A stretch of DNA of 64,000 bases from Timema cristinae (lineage: Eukaryota; Arthropoda; Insecta; Phasmatodea; Timematidae). The notes below the pieces were generated by a model that worked only from the letters and a program-made list of their open reading frames with translations, was not told the DNA's origin and did not search any database. Of this stretch, positions 1 to 9,667 are shown in pieces. The stretch is taken from NCBI GenBank assembly GCA_039000515.1, contig JBCFYV010000490.1, forward strand, positions 21,887-85,886, given 5' to 3'. The translations under genes and the position numbers were made by a program. Each line of letters opens with the position of its first letter. Within the stretch, counting starts at the first letter, position 1.

Positions 1-900
1 AGTGAACCCACATGGAGACAAAGAGTGGGAAACCATTTAGCACAAACTGTCAGTGCACCCAACAGGATCTTAACACGAGATTATCGCTTTAGACCTTGCA
101 GTCACTGAGGTGGGTTAAATTGAATTTTAAAAGCATACATTAATTAACTACTGTGATTAAATAATATATTATGCCCGCCTTTTGTAAAACTGGATGGATA
201 AGTTTGGAGTTAGCTTAACTAGGCCTACAAGTATACATTAGTATAATTTTAATAATATATAATACTATGCAGTGGCTAAACTTATTATATGCTTGGTGTA
301 GATGTCAAAATCATCTTTTCTTTGTTGCATAACATTAACAAATACCATTATTATTGCTATTATTAACAAACCATCAATAATTCAAAGATATCAATATATA
401 GTATTTACATTAACTCAATAATTATATTTCAGAGTAAAAAAATATTGTACTACCTTTCTACTTTATTCACGGACATTTTATTTCACAGTTATGCTAAAGT
501 TCAAAAGTACTTCCTAACAACTAACTAAAACCCAATACTAGCCTAATTAACACAAAATAATGAAATAATATGATCAAACTCTCTAAACTCCAAAAATAAC
601 ACGCCAAATTAAATATCTAACTATACAACAAACAAACCTAGCCTAGCAAAATTAACTTGAAAAGATAAAAACTACAACACAATTTAATAAAATTTTATGA
701 AATTCCTTATCTAAACCTAAACGTCAAAATAAAAATAAATATTAAATGATACAACGAACTTGCCTGTACTACCAAAAATTAACTTCAGAATACTATATCT
801 AAAATCTTACTAATATCCCAAGTTTGTAGTCTGCTTGAATAACCAACAAAGCGAAACGTAAACACAATGCTATGAACTCTGGGTAAAATATTTTGCCAAC
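1..900. other. AT-rich non-coding flank
   Basis: Very AT-rich sequence with no open reading frame of note and no recognisable repeat. The stretch around 70-120 ends in a motif (cactgaggtgggtt) that resembles the 5' edge of the SINE-A family in minus orientation, but too little is preserved to call a copy. Confidence 0.5.
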
Positions 901-937
901 TTAAATAAAGTGTTGAAAACCAAATACTGTTGATTAC

Positions 938-1120
938 CTGTTGCCATGGTCTACCTGACACGAAGCGACGACCGGACAGAATCGCTGTTTCGATAATTTT
1001 TCACGACAACTCGTTGCAAAGCGTGGTTGACAACAATCGAGCAGACAAATGTTCCCGAGCGGTCAGAATAGCCCTGCAGGCTGCTCAGGCCCCAGGATAC
1101 ACCACTTGGCGGTGAGGACA
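938..1120 (-). other. possible 5' exon (ATG plus splice donor), unassigned
   Basis: On the minus strand an ATG at 947-945 sits in a good initiation context (gaccATGG). Ten bases further on comes a consensus-like donor (ACAG then GTAATC at 937-932), which would give a short first coding exon. Upstream, to about 1120, the sequence has more G+C and CpG than its surroundings, as expected of a 5' UTR or promoter. The predicted peptide (three full codons) is too short for family recognition and no downstream exon was identified. This may be chance. RNA evidence would decide. Confidence 0.2.
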
Positions 1121-1368
1121 GGATTGAGTAAGAGAGGCTAAGTGGGGCCCACTAGGTAGGCTCCTTGTATTGAGCATCCCATATATAGAATGGTGGAGAG
1201 ATAGAGGAAGATGGAGGAATTTTACTAAGCGGACTCAGCCACAGGCTGGAAAAAGTTTATGACTTTCTGAATAAGCTGATTATATCAGCACACGACTTCT
1301 AAACTATCTAAAATCTATGACAGTCACACCACCCAGTCCTCGGCCGTTAATTTATTCACTATGAAAGA

Positions 1369-1480
1369 GTGTACCTACACTTCACCAATGATAAATATAT
1401 TGGCCATGCAAGTAATCGAACTCAATACCCTTAGCTTGGCAGGCAGACACTTCACAAACTGATCTATGGCATCGGACATA
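1369..1480 (-). repeat. SINE-C fragment (tRNA-derived)
   Basis: Read on the minus strand this contains an A-box-like stretch (tagatcagtttgtgaag), a B-box-like stretch (gagttcgattacttg) and then catggcc and catTGGTGAA. The same order occurs in the copies at 15846 and 16480. The 5' end and tail are missing or unrecognisable. It is an old, diverged, partial copy. Confidence 0.5.
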
Positions 1481-1955
1481 ATGGGATTCAAGTTTTCCTT
1501 TGCCTCTGATTGAACTGGAATAGAATGTTGAAATATAATTAAACAAATAGGAAATATAGGTATTCTAATTGAATGAAATATTACTGTCATGCAGTAGCCT
1601 ACTGGACTAAACATAATAGCAAAGGTTTTTATTTATCAAATTCAATGCCTAAATAGGCCCCCTAGACCATATAAAATGCAATCTAGAGGCTATCTACAAT
1701 AATATGGGTGCAACCGACCACTAGAAGAGTTTTTACAGTAAAGATTGGTTGAAAGTCGCATTGATAGGACGCTAAATAGTCATCCCATTTTAGGCTGTTT
1801 GTTTTTCATGGTGCAATATTTAGATATTTTATTAACTTTAACACACGTGAATAATAATTAATCAAATGAAACCAAGATTTAATAATTTTAAAAACTTTAA
1901 CGATGATGTGTAACTTTCCTGTGAACCTATGTGGGCGAGAGGACAGTGAGTATTG

Positions 1956-2240
1956 CTAATATAAATAATAGACCCCACCCCCACCTAGCAATTGTACAGA
2001 TTTGATGGAATGTGCATTCAGCCGTTTAGTCTCAAGACTAAAACATTCGTCTTTAAAATGCTCATTGCAAATTGTAAATTTAGTAAGAATAGTTTCATTG
2101 TCCAGATTTTCAAGTTTTGGATTACAGATAAGTTTCTTCCAAATGGAGAATCTTATTTCATCTTTATTTGGAAATCTATGTTTAGTAGATACTCTATTTA
2201 GAGATCCAAGAACACAACACTTAGATTTATAGTACACCAT
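1956..2240 (-). pseudogene. THAP-type zinc finger remnant
   Basis: A 94-codon reading frame resembling a single THAP DNA-binding domain (C2CH zinc finger of about 90 residues). Visible are paired cysteines at residues 8-9, the conserved HRFP motif, a conserved tryptophan in SIWKK, and the second metal pair in TICNEHF followed by KDECF. The usual second ligand of the first pair (CCVxGC in many family members) is serine here, and the C-terminal AVPTIF-like box is eroded, so zinc binding is doubtful. THAP domains occur in host transcription factors and in P-element-type transposases. With no transposase body or second exon nearby, this looks like a decayed transposon exon or processed fragment. 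The surroundings are repeats. Confidence 0.55.
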
Positions 2241-2489
2241 AATAAAATGATCACTTAAAACATTTATAACAAAATACTATCACTATTTAAACAAGCTCCC
2301 AGAAGTCCGCCACATCCACAATAAACTAACCGTTTTTAACCAACATTAGAAAAATAAATGGAACCAAGCAAAAATTTAGTTCCGAAAATTCTAATAGATG
2401 GCAATAGAGTAGATAATTAGTTCCAAAAATACTAGTAGATGGCAACAGAGTAGATATTTAGTTTTACAAATATAGCATAGAAGGAAATA

Positions 2490-3165
2490 AGGTAATGAAT
2501 TTGCGGGATGAGCACACATGGTGGCAATTATAGTTATAGGTGTAAAAAGAGACCCTGCATGGTCGTGGAACCTAGTTCTGCCGTTATTTTCAGATTGATT
2601 GCCTTTAAACTATAATAACCTAATACAGATATGTTGGGTGCTAGTTTAAGGCAAATATTACAGATATGTTGGGCGCTAGTTTAAGGCACAACAGTTTCTA
2701 TATTTGAATCTGCGGCATGAGCACACATGGTGGGTATCATAGTTCTATATGTCTATAATGACCCTGCACAAGTGTGGAACCTGGGTCTGCCGTTATTATC
2801 GAATTATATGTATTCAAAGTTAGATATTACTCCTCTACACTACCGCCATGTTTAAGGGGTCACAGTTTCTATATTTGAATCTGCGGCATGAGCACACATG
2901 GTGGCAATTATAGTTATAGGTGTAAAAAGAGACCCTGCATGGTCGTGGAACCTGGTTCTGCCGTTATTTTCAGATTGATTGCCTTTAAACTATAATAACC
3001 TAATACAGATATGTTGGGCGCTAGTTTAAGGCGCCACAGTTTCTATATTTGAATCTGCGGCATGAGCACACATGGTGGGGATCATAGTTCTATATGTCTA
3101 TAATGACCCTGCATAAGTGTGGAACCGGGGTCGGCCGTTATTTAGGATATGTGCCTTCAAACGTA
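2490..3165 (+). repeat. tandem array of two alternating units (171-209 bp)
   Basis: The phrase gatgagcacacatggtgg or catgagcacacatggtgg recurs near 2503, 2712, 2883 and 3057. Copies 1 and 3 share one continuation (caattatagttataggtg) and copies 2 and 4 another (atcatagttctatatgtc). Each is followed by a conserved gaccctgca...gtggaacc...gccgttat core. The array is therefore a higher-order A-B-A-B repeat, with spacings of 209, 171 and 174 bp. There is no coding potential. Confidence 0.85.
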
Positions 3166-3295
3166 TATTACACTCGAAATTAGCACGAAATGTTAATGCT
3201 AAAAGAATAAAAGGATTTTTTTTAAATATTTTATTAATTTTATTTTACTAATTTCTATTTTTTTAATTTCGTTCCAAAATATATAGTTTAATATT

Positions 3296-3596
3296 AATTT
3301 ATTATTATTATTATCATCATCACTGCGTCTTACTACCCGTTCGGGTTGTACGCACTTACGCTCATGTGTAATGGTAGGGTGACTGTGAGATTAAAAGGAG
3401 GACCTACAGTTTAACGTGTGATCCGAACCACGGTGAAGGCCTGGCATTCCACACATTCACAAGTTGTGATTAATACACGTGTTGTCAGAGGTGATGAAGG
3501 GTTTGGTAATCAGATAAATCTGTGCCTGGACCGAGGATAGAACCTCAGACTCCATCACAGAAGTCCGACACATTACCCCTAGACCACCAGGTCACC
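3296..3596 (-). repeat. SINE-B, near full length
   Basis: Minus-strand copy of a tRNA-derived SINE of about 295 bp. The 5' end has the Pol III A box (TGGTCTAGGGG-like, near 3578-3588), followed by a degraded B box near 3530. The body then has the conserved blocks cctctgacaacacgtg, ttgtgaatgtgtggaatg and accgtggttcggat. It ends in the shared 3' tail (complement of actacccgttcgggttgtac) followed by (TAA)n-like sequence at 3296-3325. Confidence 0.85.
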
Positions 3597-3833
3597 TCTA
3601 CAATTGTCAAATAAATTAAAAAAAAAAAATTAAAACTCAAGAAGGCTAAAATATATTTTAGAAATTGTAATCCTTAAAGATTTATTATTTTGTTTAGTCA
3701 CAGTTTAATAATTAAATTTGATGAGAAATTACACCTAGTTTCCGGAATCGAGTTCAAATTATTTGTCTAAGAAATACCATAGCTAATTTTTCCAGATTCT
3801 GCCTACCCATACAGTATATATAGGCCTACATTT

Positions 3834-4552
3834 TGTAATGTAACTGACTTGCCCCTGAAAAGTATGTGAAAGCATTGACAATAATATCGTCTTAATTTTA
3901 TAAACATATCTTATTTCATTTAAATTATGTAGTATATTAAATGGCGCTTAAAGCACTTCTTCTTCTAAGAAGGCAAAAGCCACTGATCAGTGACGTCACG
4001 CACGTGACGTTAGTAAAGTCAAGTTGACAATATAATATTTCAAATAATAACTTCCTCTTCTCGAAGGTTCGAATAGAGATTTTTAAATGTAACTTGAGTC
4101 ATTTTACGGCTCTAGAACCTCCCAGTAAAACCGAGATGTTTTTGTCTTGTATTTTGTTTTTCTAAACCAAACTTTCTCGAAGCTTCCATGAGCAAGGGAT
4201 ATATACGAAGGATGGTGCAATGTAAAGGCAGTACTGCTCACTACTCACTAGTCACTAGCACAGCTCCTGTCCGCGATCCCTACAATAGGCCGCTATATAT
4301 TTCGACGACATGATTTATCTTCTCTAGAAACAAACTGAGATTTAAAAATAAAAACATTTCAACATAAAAAGTGTTTATTAATTATACAAAAACTCTTTAA
4401 TTGGCGCTCGATCACGGGGCTATAAATACCAATTGACTCACAACATCAAAAAACCGTACCGATTTAATTTGTGCTCGACCACGGAGCAATTACCAGCTAA
4501 TTAAACGGTGTAACTTCAAGCGACGCTCAACGCGACGAACCAGAACTTCACA
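3834..4552 (+). repeat. 5' LTR of the gypsy element
   Basis: 719 bp, begins TGTAATGTAACTG and ends ACTTCACA. It matches the 3' LTR over its whole length with about 16 base differences and no length change. The U3 part holds a cluster of consensus transcription-factor sites (separate entry), a TATA-like ATATATA at 4199-4205 and an AATAAA at 4347-4352 that could be the polyadenylation signal. The internal region begins with attggcttcccaac, where a tRNA primer-binding site (TGG...) would be expected. I could not name the tRNA. Confidence 0.93.
3991..4205 (+). promoter_or_regulatory. LTR promoter with CRE, E-box, AP-1, two heat-shock elements and TATA
   Basis: In order: TGACGTCA (CRE/ATF palindrome, 3991-3998); CACGTG (E-box, 4001-4006) running into a second TGACGT (4005-4010); TTCtcGAAggTTC (three perfectly spaced heat-shock units, 4058-4070); TGAGTCA (AP-1, 4095-4101); a degenerate heat-shock triplet around GAA 4115-4117; TTCtcGAAgcTTC (second perfect triplet, 4074 + 100 = 4174-4186); and ATATATA (4199-4205) 12 bp later. 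All of these are unchanged in the 3' LTR (CRE 23600-23607, heat-shock elements 23667-23679 and 23783-23795, AP-1 23704-23710). Consensus matches are seen directly; stress-inducible transcription is inferred. Confidence 0.65.
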
Positions 4553-5015
4553 ATTGGCTTCCCAACTTATGGGCACGAAATACCTCCCCGAGGTAATTAG
4601 AGGTGAATCACCGACAATAGCAGTAGACAACGCCGAGGACCGAGATAAGATAAGCAGCAGTAAGCAACGCCGAGGACCGAGATAAGCAGGAAACAAAGCA
4701 GAGGACCGAGATAAGATAAGCAGCAGGAAGCAGCGCCGAGGACCGAGATAAGCAGGAGACAACGCCGAGGACCGAGATAAGATAAGCAGCAGGAAGCAGC
4801 GCTGAGGACCGAGATAAGCAGGAAGCAGCGTACCATCAACCATCACTAAAGAGAAGACTGGGGGTGGAGACGAGTATAAAGAAGAGATCACAGATAAGTC
4901 ATCAACAGAAACTTAAATTAATTAGTGAAGAATTATTTTATGTCATTTGTGCATTTTGGGGGTGGAACAGTATAATTTTTTTTATGATTTAAATTAAGGG
5001 AACAATAATTAAAAA
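4553..5015 (+). repeat. gypsy leader with 66 bp compound minisatellite
   Basis: The leader lies between the 5' LTR and gag. From 4625 to 4835 the phrase gaggaccgagataa recurs at 4635, 4672, 4701, 4738, 4767 and 4804. Spacings alternate 37, 29, 37, 29, 37, so the true period is 66 bp, about three copies. The long minus-strand frame here is an artefact of this repeat. The 3' LTR edge has no such array. Confidence 0.85.
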
Positions 5016-5888
5016 ATGGCAGATTCAAATGATAATAGTGACGCTAGTAGCTGTTCTGAAGAGGTAGCTGAAAATAGACCTAGGAATCAGTTAGTTCTAG
5101 AACAATCAGATGAGGAAATAAGGGAAAGTGAACAGGACAATGGAGAGTCATTTGCAGAGGGAGAGAGAGAAGGAGATAGGACAGAAAAAGAAAGAAACGT
5201 TATAGTAGATGAGGAAGAACGAGAAAAGAATAGGGAACCGAAAATGGAACAACCCATAGTAGATTTAACCCAAATTATTTAAATGTTACAGCAAATGGCA
5301 GAGGATAGTAAAAAAGCTAGCCAGGAAACTAAACAGGAAATAAAAGCAACTAATCAGAAAATAGATAAAAGTAGCCAAGAAACTAGACACGAAATTAATC
5401 AAATAATATATGCAAATACCCAAGCCATTAATCATAAAATAGATACAAATCAGACTAAACTTGAACAATTAATAAAGAACTAAGTGCTAAAATAGAGCTG
5501 AGTAAGGAGGTTTGTGATCAGAGATTTGGTTATGTAGAGCAAAAAATAGACCAATTAGAGACGGTTCATCAAAACTTAGCAGTACAGTTAAATGAGGTAG
5601 ACACAAAAGTACTAGAACAGGAAAAAGTAAAACAGATTTTGATTGAAAAGCAAGAACACTTAAGGAAAGGGCAGTTCAAGTTAATGGAACAGATTTCAGC
5701 TAATAAAAATAAAATAGAAACAATAGAACAAGAATCAGTTAAAGGGTTAAAGGAAGTAGAAATTAAAGTTGGGAATCTGGACCTTCAGGTAGAACACAAT
5801 GAAAAGGAAATAAATGAGGTAAAATCAGTACTTGATTCTCAGCAAGACACAAATAAAATTTTAATTAAAGAACAGATAGATGGGATCG
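5016..5888 (+). pseudogene. gag, N-terminal part (interrupted)
   Basis: The start is the ATG after aattaaaaaATGGC at 5016. The first 88 codons are acidic (EE/ER/DE-rich). After an in-frame TAA at 5280-5282, the same frame continues to 5483. A -1 shift near 5470-5480 then carries the protein to the insertion at 5889. From 5283 onward the sequence is a long coiled coil rich in Q, E, K, N and I, with heptad-like repeats such as SQETKQEI and SQETRHEI. The TTAA insertion at 5889 cuts the gene; the reading frame resumes in phase at 10692. A stop, a frameshift and an insertion make this copy non-functional. It would form the structural particle protein of the retrotransposon. Confidence 0.8.
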
Positions 5889-5892
5889 TTAA

Positions 5893-6250
5893 GATTCGGA
5901 TGGACACCTACTATATAAGAATGATAAAGTTGTGCCCGCTATTGCTTAAAAAATATGCATAGTAACAACATGCGGTTTTTTGCATTGCATTAAACTTGTA
6001 AATTTAAAATGAACTATATTAATAAAAAAAGTTACAAGTTAATATTTACTTTTTTACAATAAGACATAATTTCAATTAAATAAAACATGACACACCAGAA
6101 TATAGTTTTGAAGTTATCATATTATTATAGAGAATAAGATAATGTTCTATCATACACGACAAATATTTACAATACAATAACGGGCACAACATTTGATATT
6201 TTCAAATTAAATCATGTCTGAACTGTTGAAAAAGTTCAGTAGCTGCCTGG
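5893..6250 (+). repeat. left-end module of the TTAA element, copy 1
   Basis: Begins gattcggatggacacctact and contains aacaacatgcggttttttg and taaacttgtaaa. A diverged copy starts at 7508 (gattcagatggatacctact) with the same blocks in the same order up to about 7800, as far as the shared ttctaycatacaMgaca stretch. The TTAA element thus contains its own left end twice in direct orientation. Confidence 0.6.
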
Positions 6251-6660
6251 TAGAATGCTCTGTCCTCGGAAGCGCCTCTCCCTCTCCTCCCCAATCCCTC
6301 TTTGGCATCAACTATCTTCTCATTTTTTTTTTTCTGTAAGCCATGCTACTCCCCCTTCCCTTCCAACATTTATTTCTCCTTCAGGTAAAACCCTGGTCTG
6401 GACACTAACTGTCTGTCACCTTGTTACTACTATTACCTCCAAACCTCAGTTTTTGAAAATGTTCCTTTTGATGTATTTGCATGATCTATGTTAAAAGTTT
6501 ATAGAGTAGGCTTGATTCTGTTTACCTTATCAATAATTTGTGTAACAATCTACAGTGTTTCTTTGATTAGATACAAACTTTTTGTATAGAAATTATGTTT
6601 TTTAGCAAAGAAAAATATTCTAGGTGATACTCCCGCAATGGAAAAAGAAAATCTGTGTTA

Positions 6661-6748
6661 CACAGCAGGAAACCAGCTAAAAAATATTAAAACACTTTGA
6701 GAAACACAGCAGGAAACCAGCTAAAAAATATTAAAACACTTTGAGAAA
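6661..6748 (+). repeat. 44 bp perfect tandem duplication
   Basis: Two identical 44 bp units (6661-6704 and 6705-6748) starting cacagcaggaaaccag. The identity shows a recent duplication within older sequence. Confidence 0.9.
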
Positions 6749-6854
6749 CACTACCAAAGCAAAAAGCGAGTTAAAAAATAATACCTATTTTGTTACTTTT
6801 TTGTTTAGTGTTGGTGTTTGAACCATATATATTACCCGCACCAGTGGTTGAGTA

Positions 6855-7025
6855 GAATAATATGCTAGTATAGCATTGCAATCTATCGCTGTTGTCGGTG
6901 AGGTCGAGGTTCGAATCTCGTCCGGGTGAATTAGAGGGGCTTATCACATGTGATTTATCAGTGGTTTGCCATCCTCTCTATGCGCTAATGCAGGATCACT
7001 TCCTCTCAACTACCTTGGTAACCAA
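6855..7025 (+). repeat. SINE-A fragment
   Basis: The B box is clear (gaggttcgaatctcgtccgg near 6901), followed by the family's gtgaa...ggcttatc block and a degraded tttgccatcctctc segment. The A box and 3' tail are eroded. Confidence 0.55.
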
Positions 7026-7507
7026 AACGGAAGATATAAATAATAGTTTGTGGGTCATTTATAAAGATATTGTATTTTAATTATAAATGTTTGACAAAAA
7101 AACAACAACAACAAATCTAACGATATTATTTCCAATATGCCCCAAACGTTCGGTTAATCGACTAAAATGACATTATTATATGGAATAGGTTAATTATATA
7201 AAATAGTATGTAATAAATTAGTGTTAGGGTTATTTTTGTCTTTAAATCTAAATATATCCCCGGATATCATGTGAATTTCTTGGATGTGATTACGAATACA
7301 GATTGGGGGCGGAGGTGGATGTTATTTTCAACATTTGCGCCGGAGTTTACTGACATTACAGCTATAATGTTTGCTTGCATTTGCCAATTTATTTTAAGAC
7401 ATAGTCCCAATAAGTATTTAGTAGCACATGATAATAAAAGTGTGTAGGTTACTTTTGTTAGCATTACTATAATGACACTAAATTTAACAAGTTATGTTTA
7501 TTTAGGA

Positions 7508-7815
7508 TTCAGATGGATACCTACTTTAATATGAGGTTGATTTTGTCTACTGTACCCCACGAAAAAAAAACCTAACAATAACATACGTTTTTTTAATTCA
7601 ATTTAACTTGTAAACGGAATGTGAATGATTGCACTAAAAAAAATGCAATTTATTATCTACTTTAATACAAGATATATAATTTTATTTAAAAATAAATAAA
7701 ACTTTAAATACAAAATGATAGTTCAAAATGAAGCATTTTGCTCTGACAAGTAAGAGGATTGATTTTCTACATACAAGACAGTCAAATTATAATGCATTAG
7801 ACTAGTAACTTGGCA
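7508..7815 (+). repeat. left-end module of the TTAA element, copy 2
   Basis: Starts gattcagatggatacctact. It shares with the element's terminus at 5893 the blocks acaataacatacg + T-run and atttaacttgtaaa, then ttttctacatacaagaca. It is roughly three-quarters identical by eye. Either an older copy of the same family was captured inside, or the terminus was duplicated. Confidence 0.55.
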
Positions 7816-8872
7816 CTATGGGGATGGAGGGGGTGAAAAAGTAGAGACTAGACGAAGTGACAAAGAATTTTTTGTTGTTGTTAAAAGCTTTATTTATGAA
7901 ATGTCAAGATTTAATATATTAAAATGCCCCATTAGTTGAAGCTGTGTACCAAATTCAACCCCCTAGATAGTGGGGAAGTGGGTTAAATAAGGACTCTGGT
8001 CCACGCAAACAAACGGCCATTTCCTGAATGCATAAACAATTTGGTCATAAAACAATTGATGTAACATTCTCTATCAGACATTATCCTTAGACTATGTCAC
8101 TGCAGTTTATATAATAGGCCTCTGTATAGGACAACTTGTTTAATGTATTAGTGTATAAATGTACATGGTCCCTAAAGGAGAACAAAACAAGTATGCCAGT
8201 GAGTGTACGTCCCCACCCCTTACTCTCCCCTAAGAACTTCATGACCTTGATCGCTGGTGTGGGTGGAGGGGTCTACGTTCCTTCGTTGGAGGATATGACT
8301 TTCATGTTTAATTTTTTCACACTTCATTTAATTTATCATCCATTATTTCTCCTTCACTCTCACCAAGCCATGCCCTCTCAATAAACTTTCATTTACTGTC
8401 TTTTTTATTTTATTTCATATAATTAGTTTTGAGTTACTTTAATTATAGTGTTTTTACGTAAAAGGCCTCTTATGGGTCGACACGTAGTTAAAACATAATA
8501 ATAATAATAATAGTTATTTTAAACATTCTATGTTAAGTTTTCTAACAATAAAGTATAGTTGAAATATGTTACTATAATGCCAATTATTGCTTCATTATTT
8601 AAACAACTTTTGCCAGGGTCTTTGGTACCTTCTATTCTTTCCTCCAACATTGCTCATTTAATCACAGGTTGAGAATTTACCAGTTGAGGAGAGAAGTAAC
8701 AAACAAATTATGTTTTAACTATGGAATCTGAAGAAAAAATACGTTTGTTTAAGATAGTAATTTTTTTTTTAGTCTATAAACAATGTTTCAGTATGCTCAT
8801 TTTAAACTTACCCAAGATGAATGATATTTTTTTTAAAGTTAGATTACTTAATCTAGTATTGAATAATAGTAT
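7816..8872. other. non-coding interior of the TTAA element
   Basis: No conserved coding frame. There is a C-rich patch at 8190-8290 and an (ATA)n patch near 8500. No family recognised. Confidence 0.4.
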
Positions 8873-9122
8873 ACCCGTCTCGGTGGCGTAGTTGGCTAAC
8901 GCGCTAGTCGTGTTGAGCTCGACCGCCAAGGACGGGGAGATTGAGGTTCGAATCTCGGTCGGGTGAACTGAGGGTGGCTTATCCTAAATGGTTTTCCACT
9001 CTCCCTCCACGCAAATGTGGGTTCACTTCCTCTAATTCAACCTTCCCAATCCATTAGCGTAATTAGTATAGTACTTAAAGCGTATAAACCGAACGGGTAG
9101 TAAGACGCGGTGCTAAATAATA
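8873..9122 (+). repeat. SINE-A, reference full-length copy
   Basis: Best preserved member of the family, about 250 bp. Pol III A box TGGCGTAGTTGG (8884-8895) and B box GGTTCGAATCT (8945-8955) lie within a tRNA-like 5' domain. The body has the blocks ggtggcttatcc, ttttccactctccctccac and gcaaatgtgggttca. The shared 3' tail (gcgtataaaccgaacgggta, then gtaagacgcggtgctaa) ends in a TAATAA repeat. It sits inside the TTAA element. Confidence 0.88.
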
Positions 9123-9437
9123 ACCCTATTGTTTTGAACTATCGGTTTTATTTCATGTTTTTGAAACAGTTTGAATGAAAAGTAGCTAAAGTATTGTCAG
9201 ATTATTGCTTATTCTTTTTACAAAATATATATTTGAAGTAGTCTATTTTACAATTTCAAAATTCCCCCCTCCTCCCTCTTTAAACATCTACAAATACTAA
9301 AAGTGATTATTTAACGTACAGTTTCAATTCTAAAATATGTTCGAGTATACGAACTTTAATTTGATACTGGCTAAACTAGGGATACACACGCAACTTCCTT
9401 TTTAAATTATTGTTATTACTATGATAATATCGTGACT

Positions 9438-9495
9438 TTAGCGTTAGTGCGTATAGCCCGAATGGGTAGTAAGACATGGTGCTAATAATGATAAT
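9438..9495 (+). repeat. SINE/LINE 3' tail only
   Basis: Contains gcgttagtgcgtatagcccg, then aatgggtagtaagac and gtgctaataatgataat, i.e. only the shared hairpin tail without any tRNA-like head. Flanking ATGATAAT sequence occurs on both sides, but it is too simple to call a target duplication firmly. Confidence 0.65.
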
Positions 9496-9667
9496 GATAT
9501 ACAGTGGGTAATATATAAACTAAATAAAAATGTCACCATTTATTGTAAATAATGATTTCCTTGGGTAACTCAAAAAAATTGTACTTAGGAATTGGAGCCC
9601 TTGTCCTTTGACTTGGGACAACATTCTAATAAAACATCGAGATTGCGGCTCGAAACTCCACACTACT

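Noticed and set aside
4490..4891. 133-codon minus-strand frame with repeated SRSSALSPAYLGPRR-like text
   Set aside because: It is a translation of the 66 bp leader minisatellite; periodicity is in the DNA and there is no conserved protein signal.
5283..5483. Separate small gene starting at ATG 5283
   Set aside because: It is in the same phase as the gag frame from 5016, separated by one TAA, and continues the coiled coil, so it is part of gag.
8873..8955. A functional tRNA gene
   Set aside because: A and B boxes are present, but the cloverleaf is not closed by a proper acceptor stem and the sequence runs into the SINE body.
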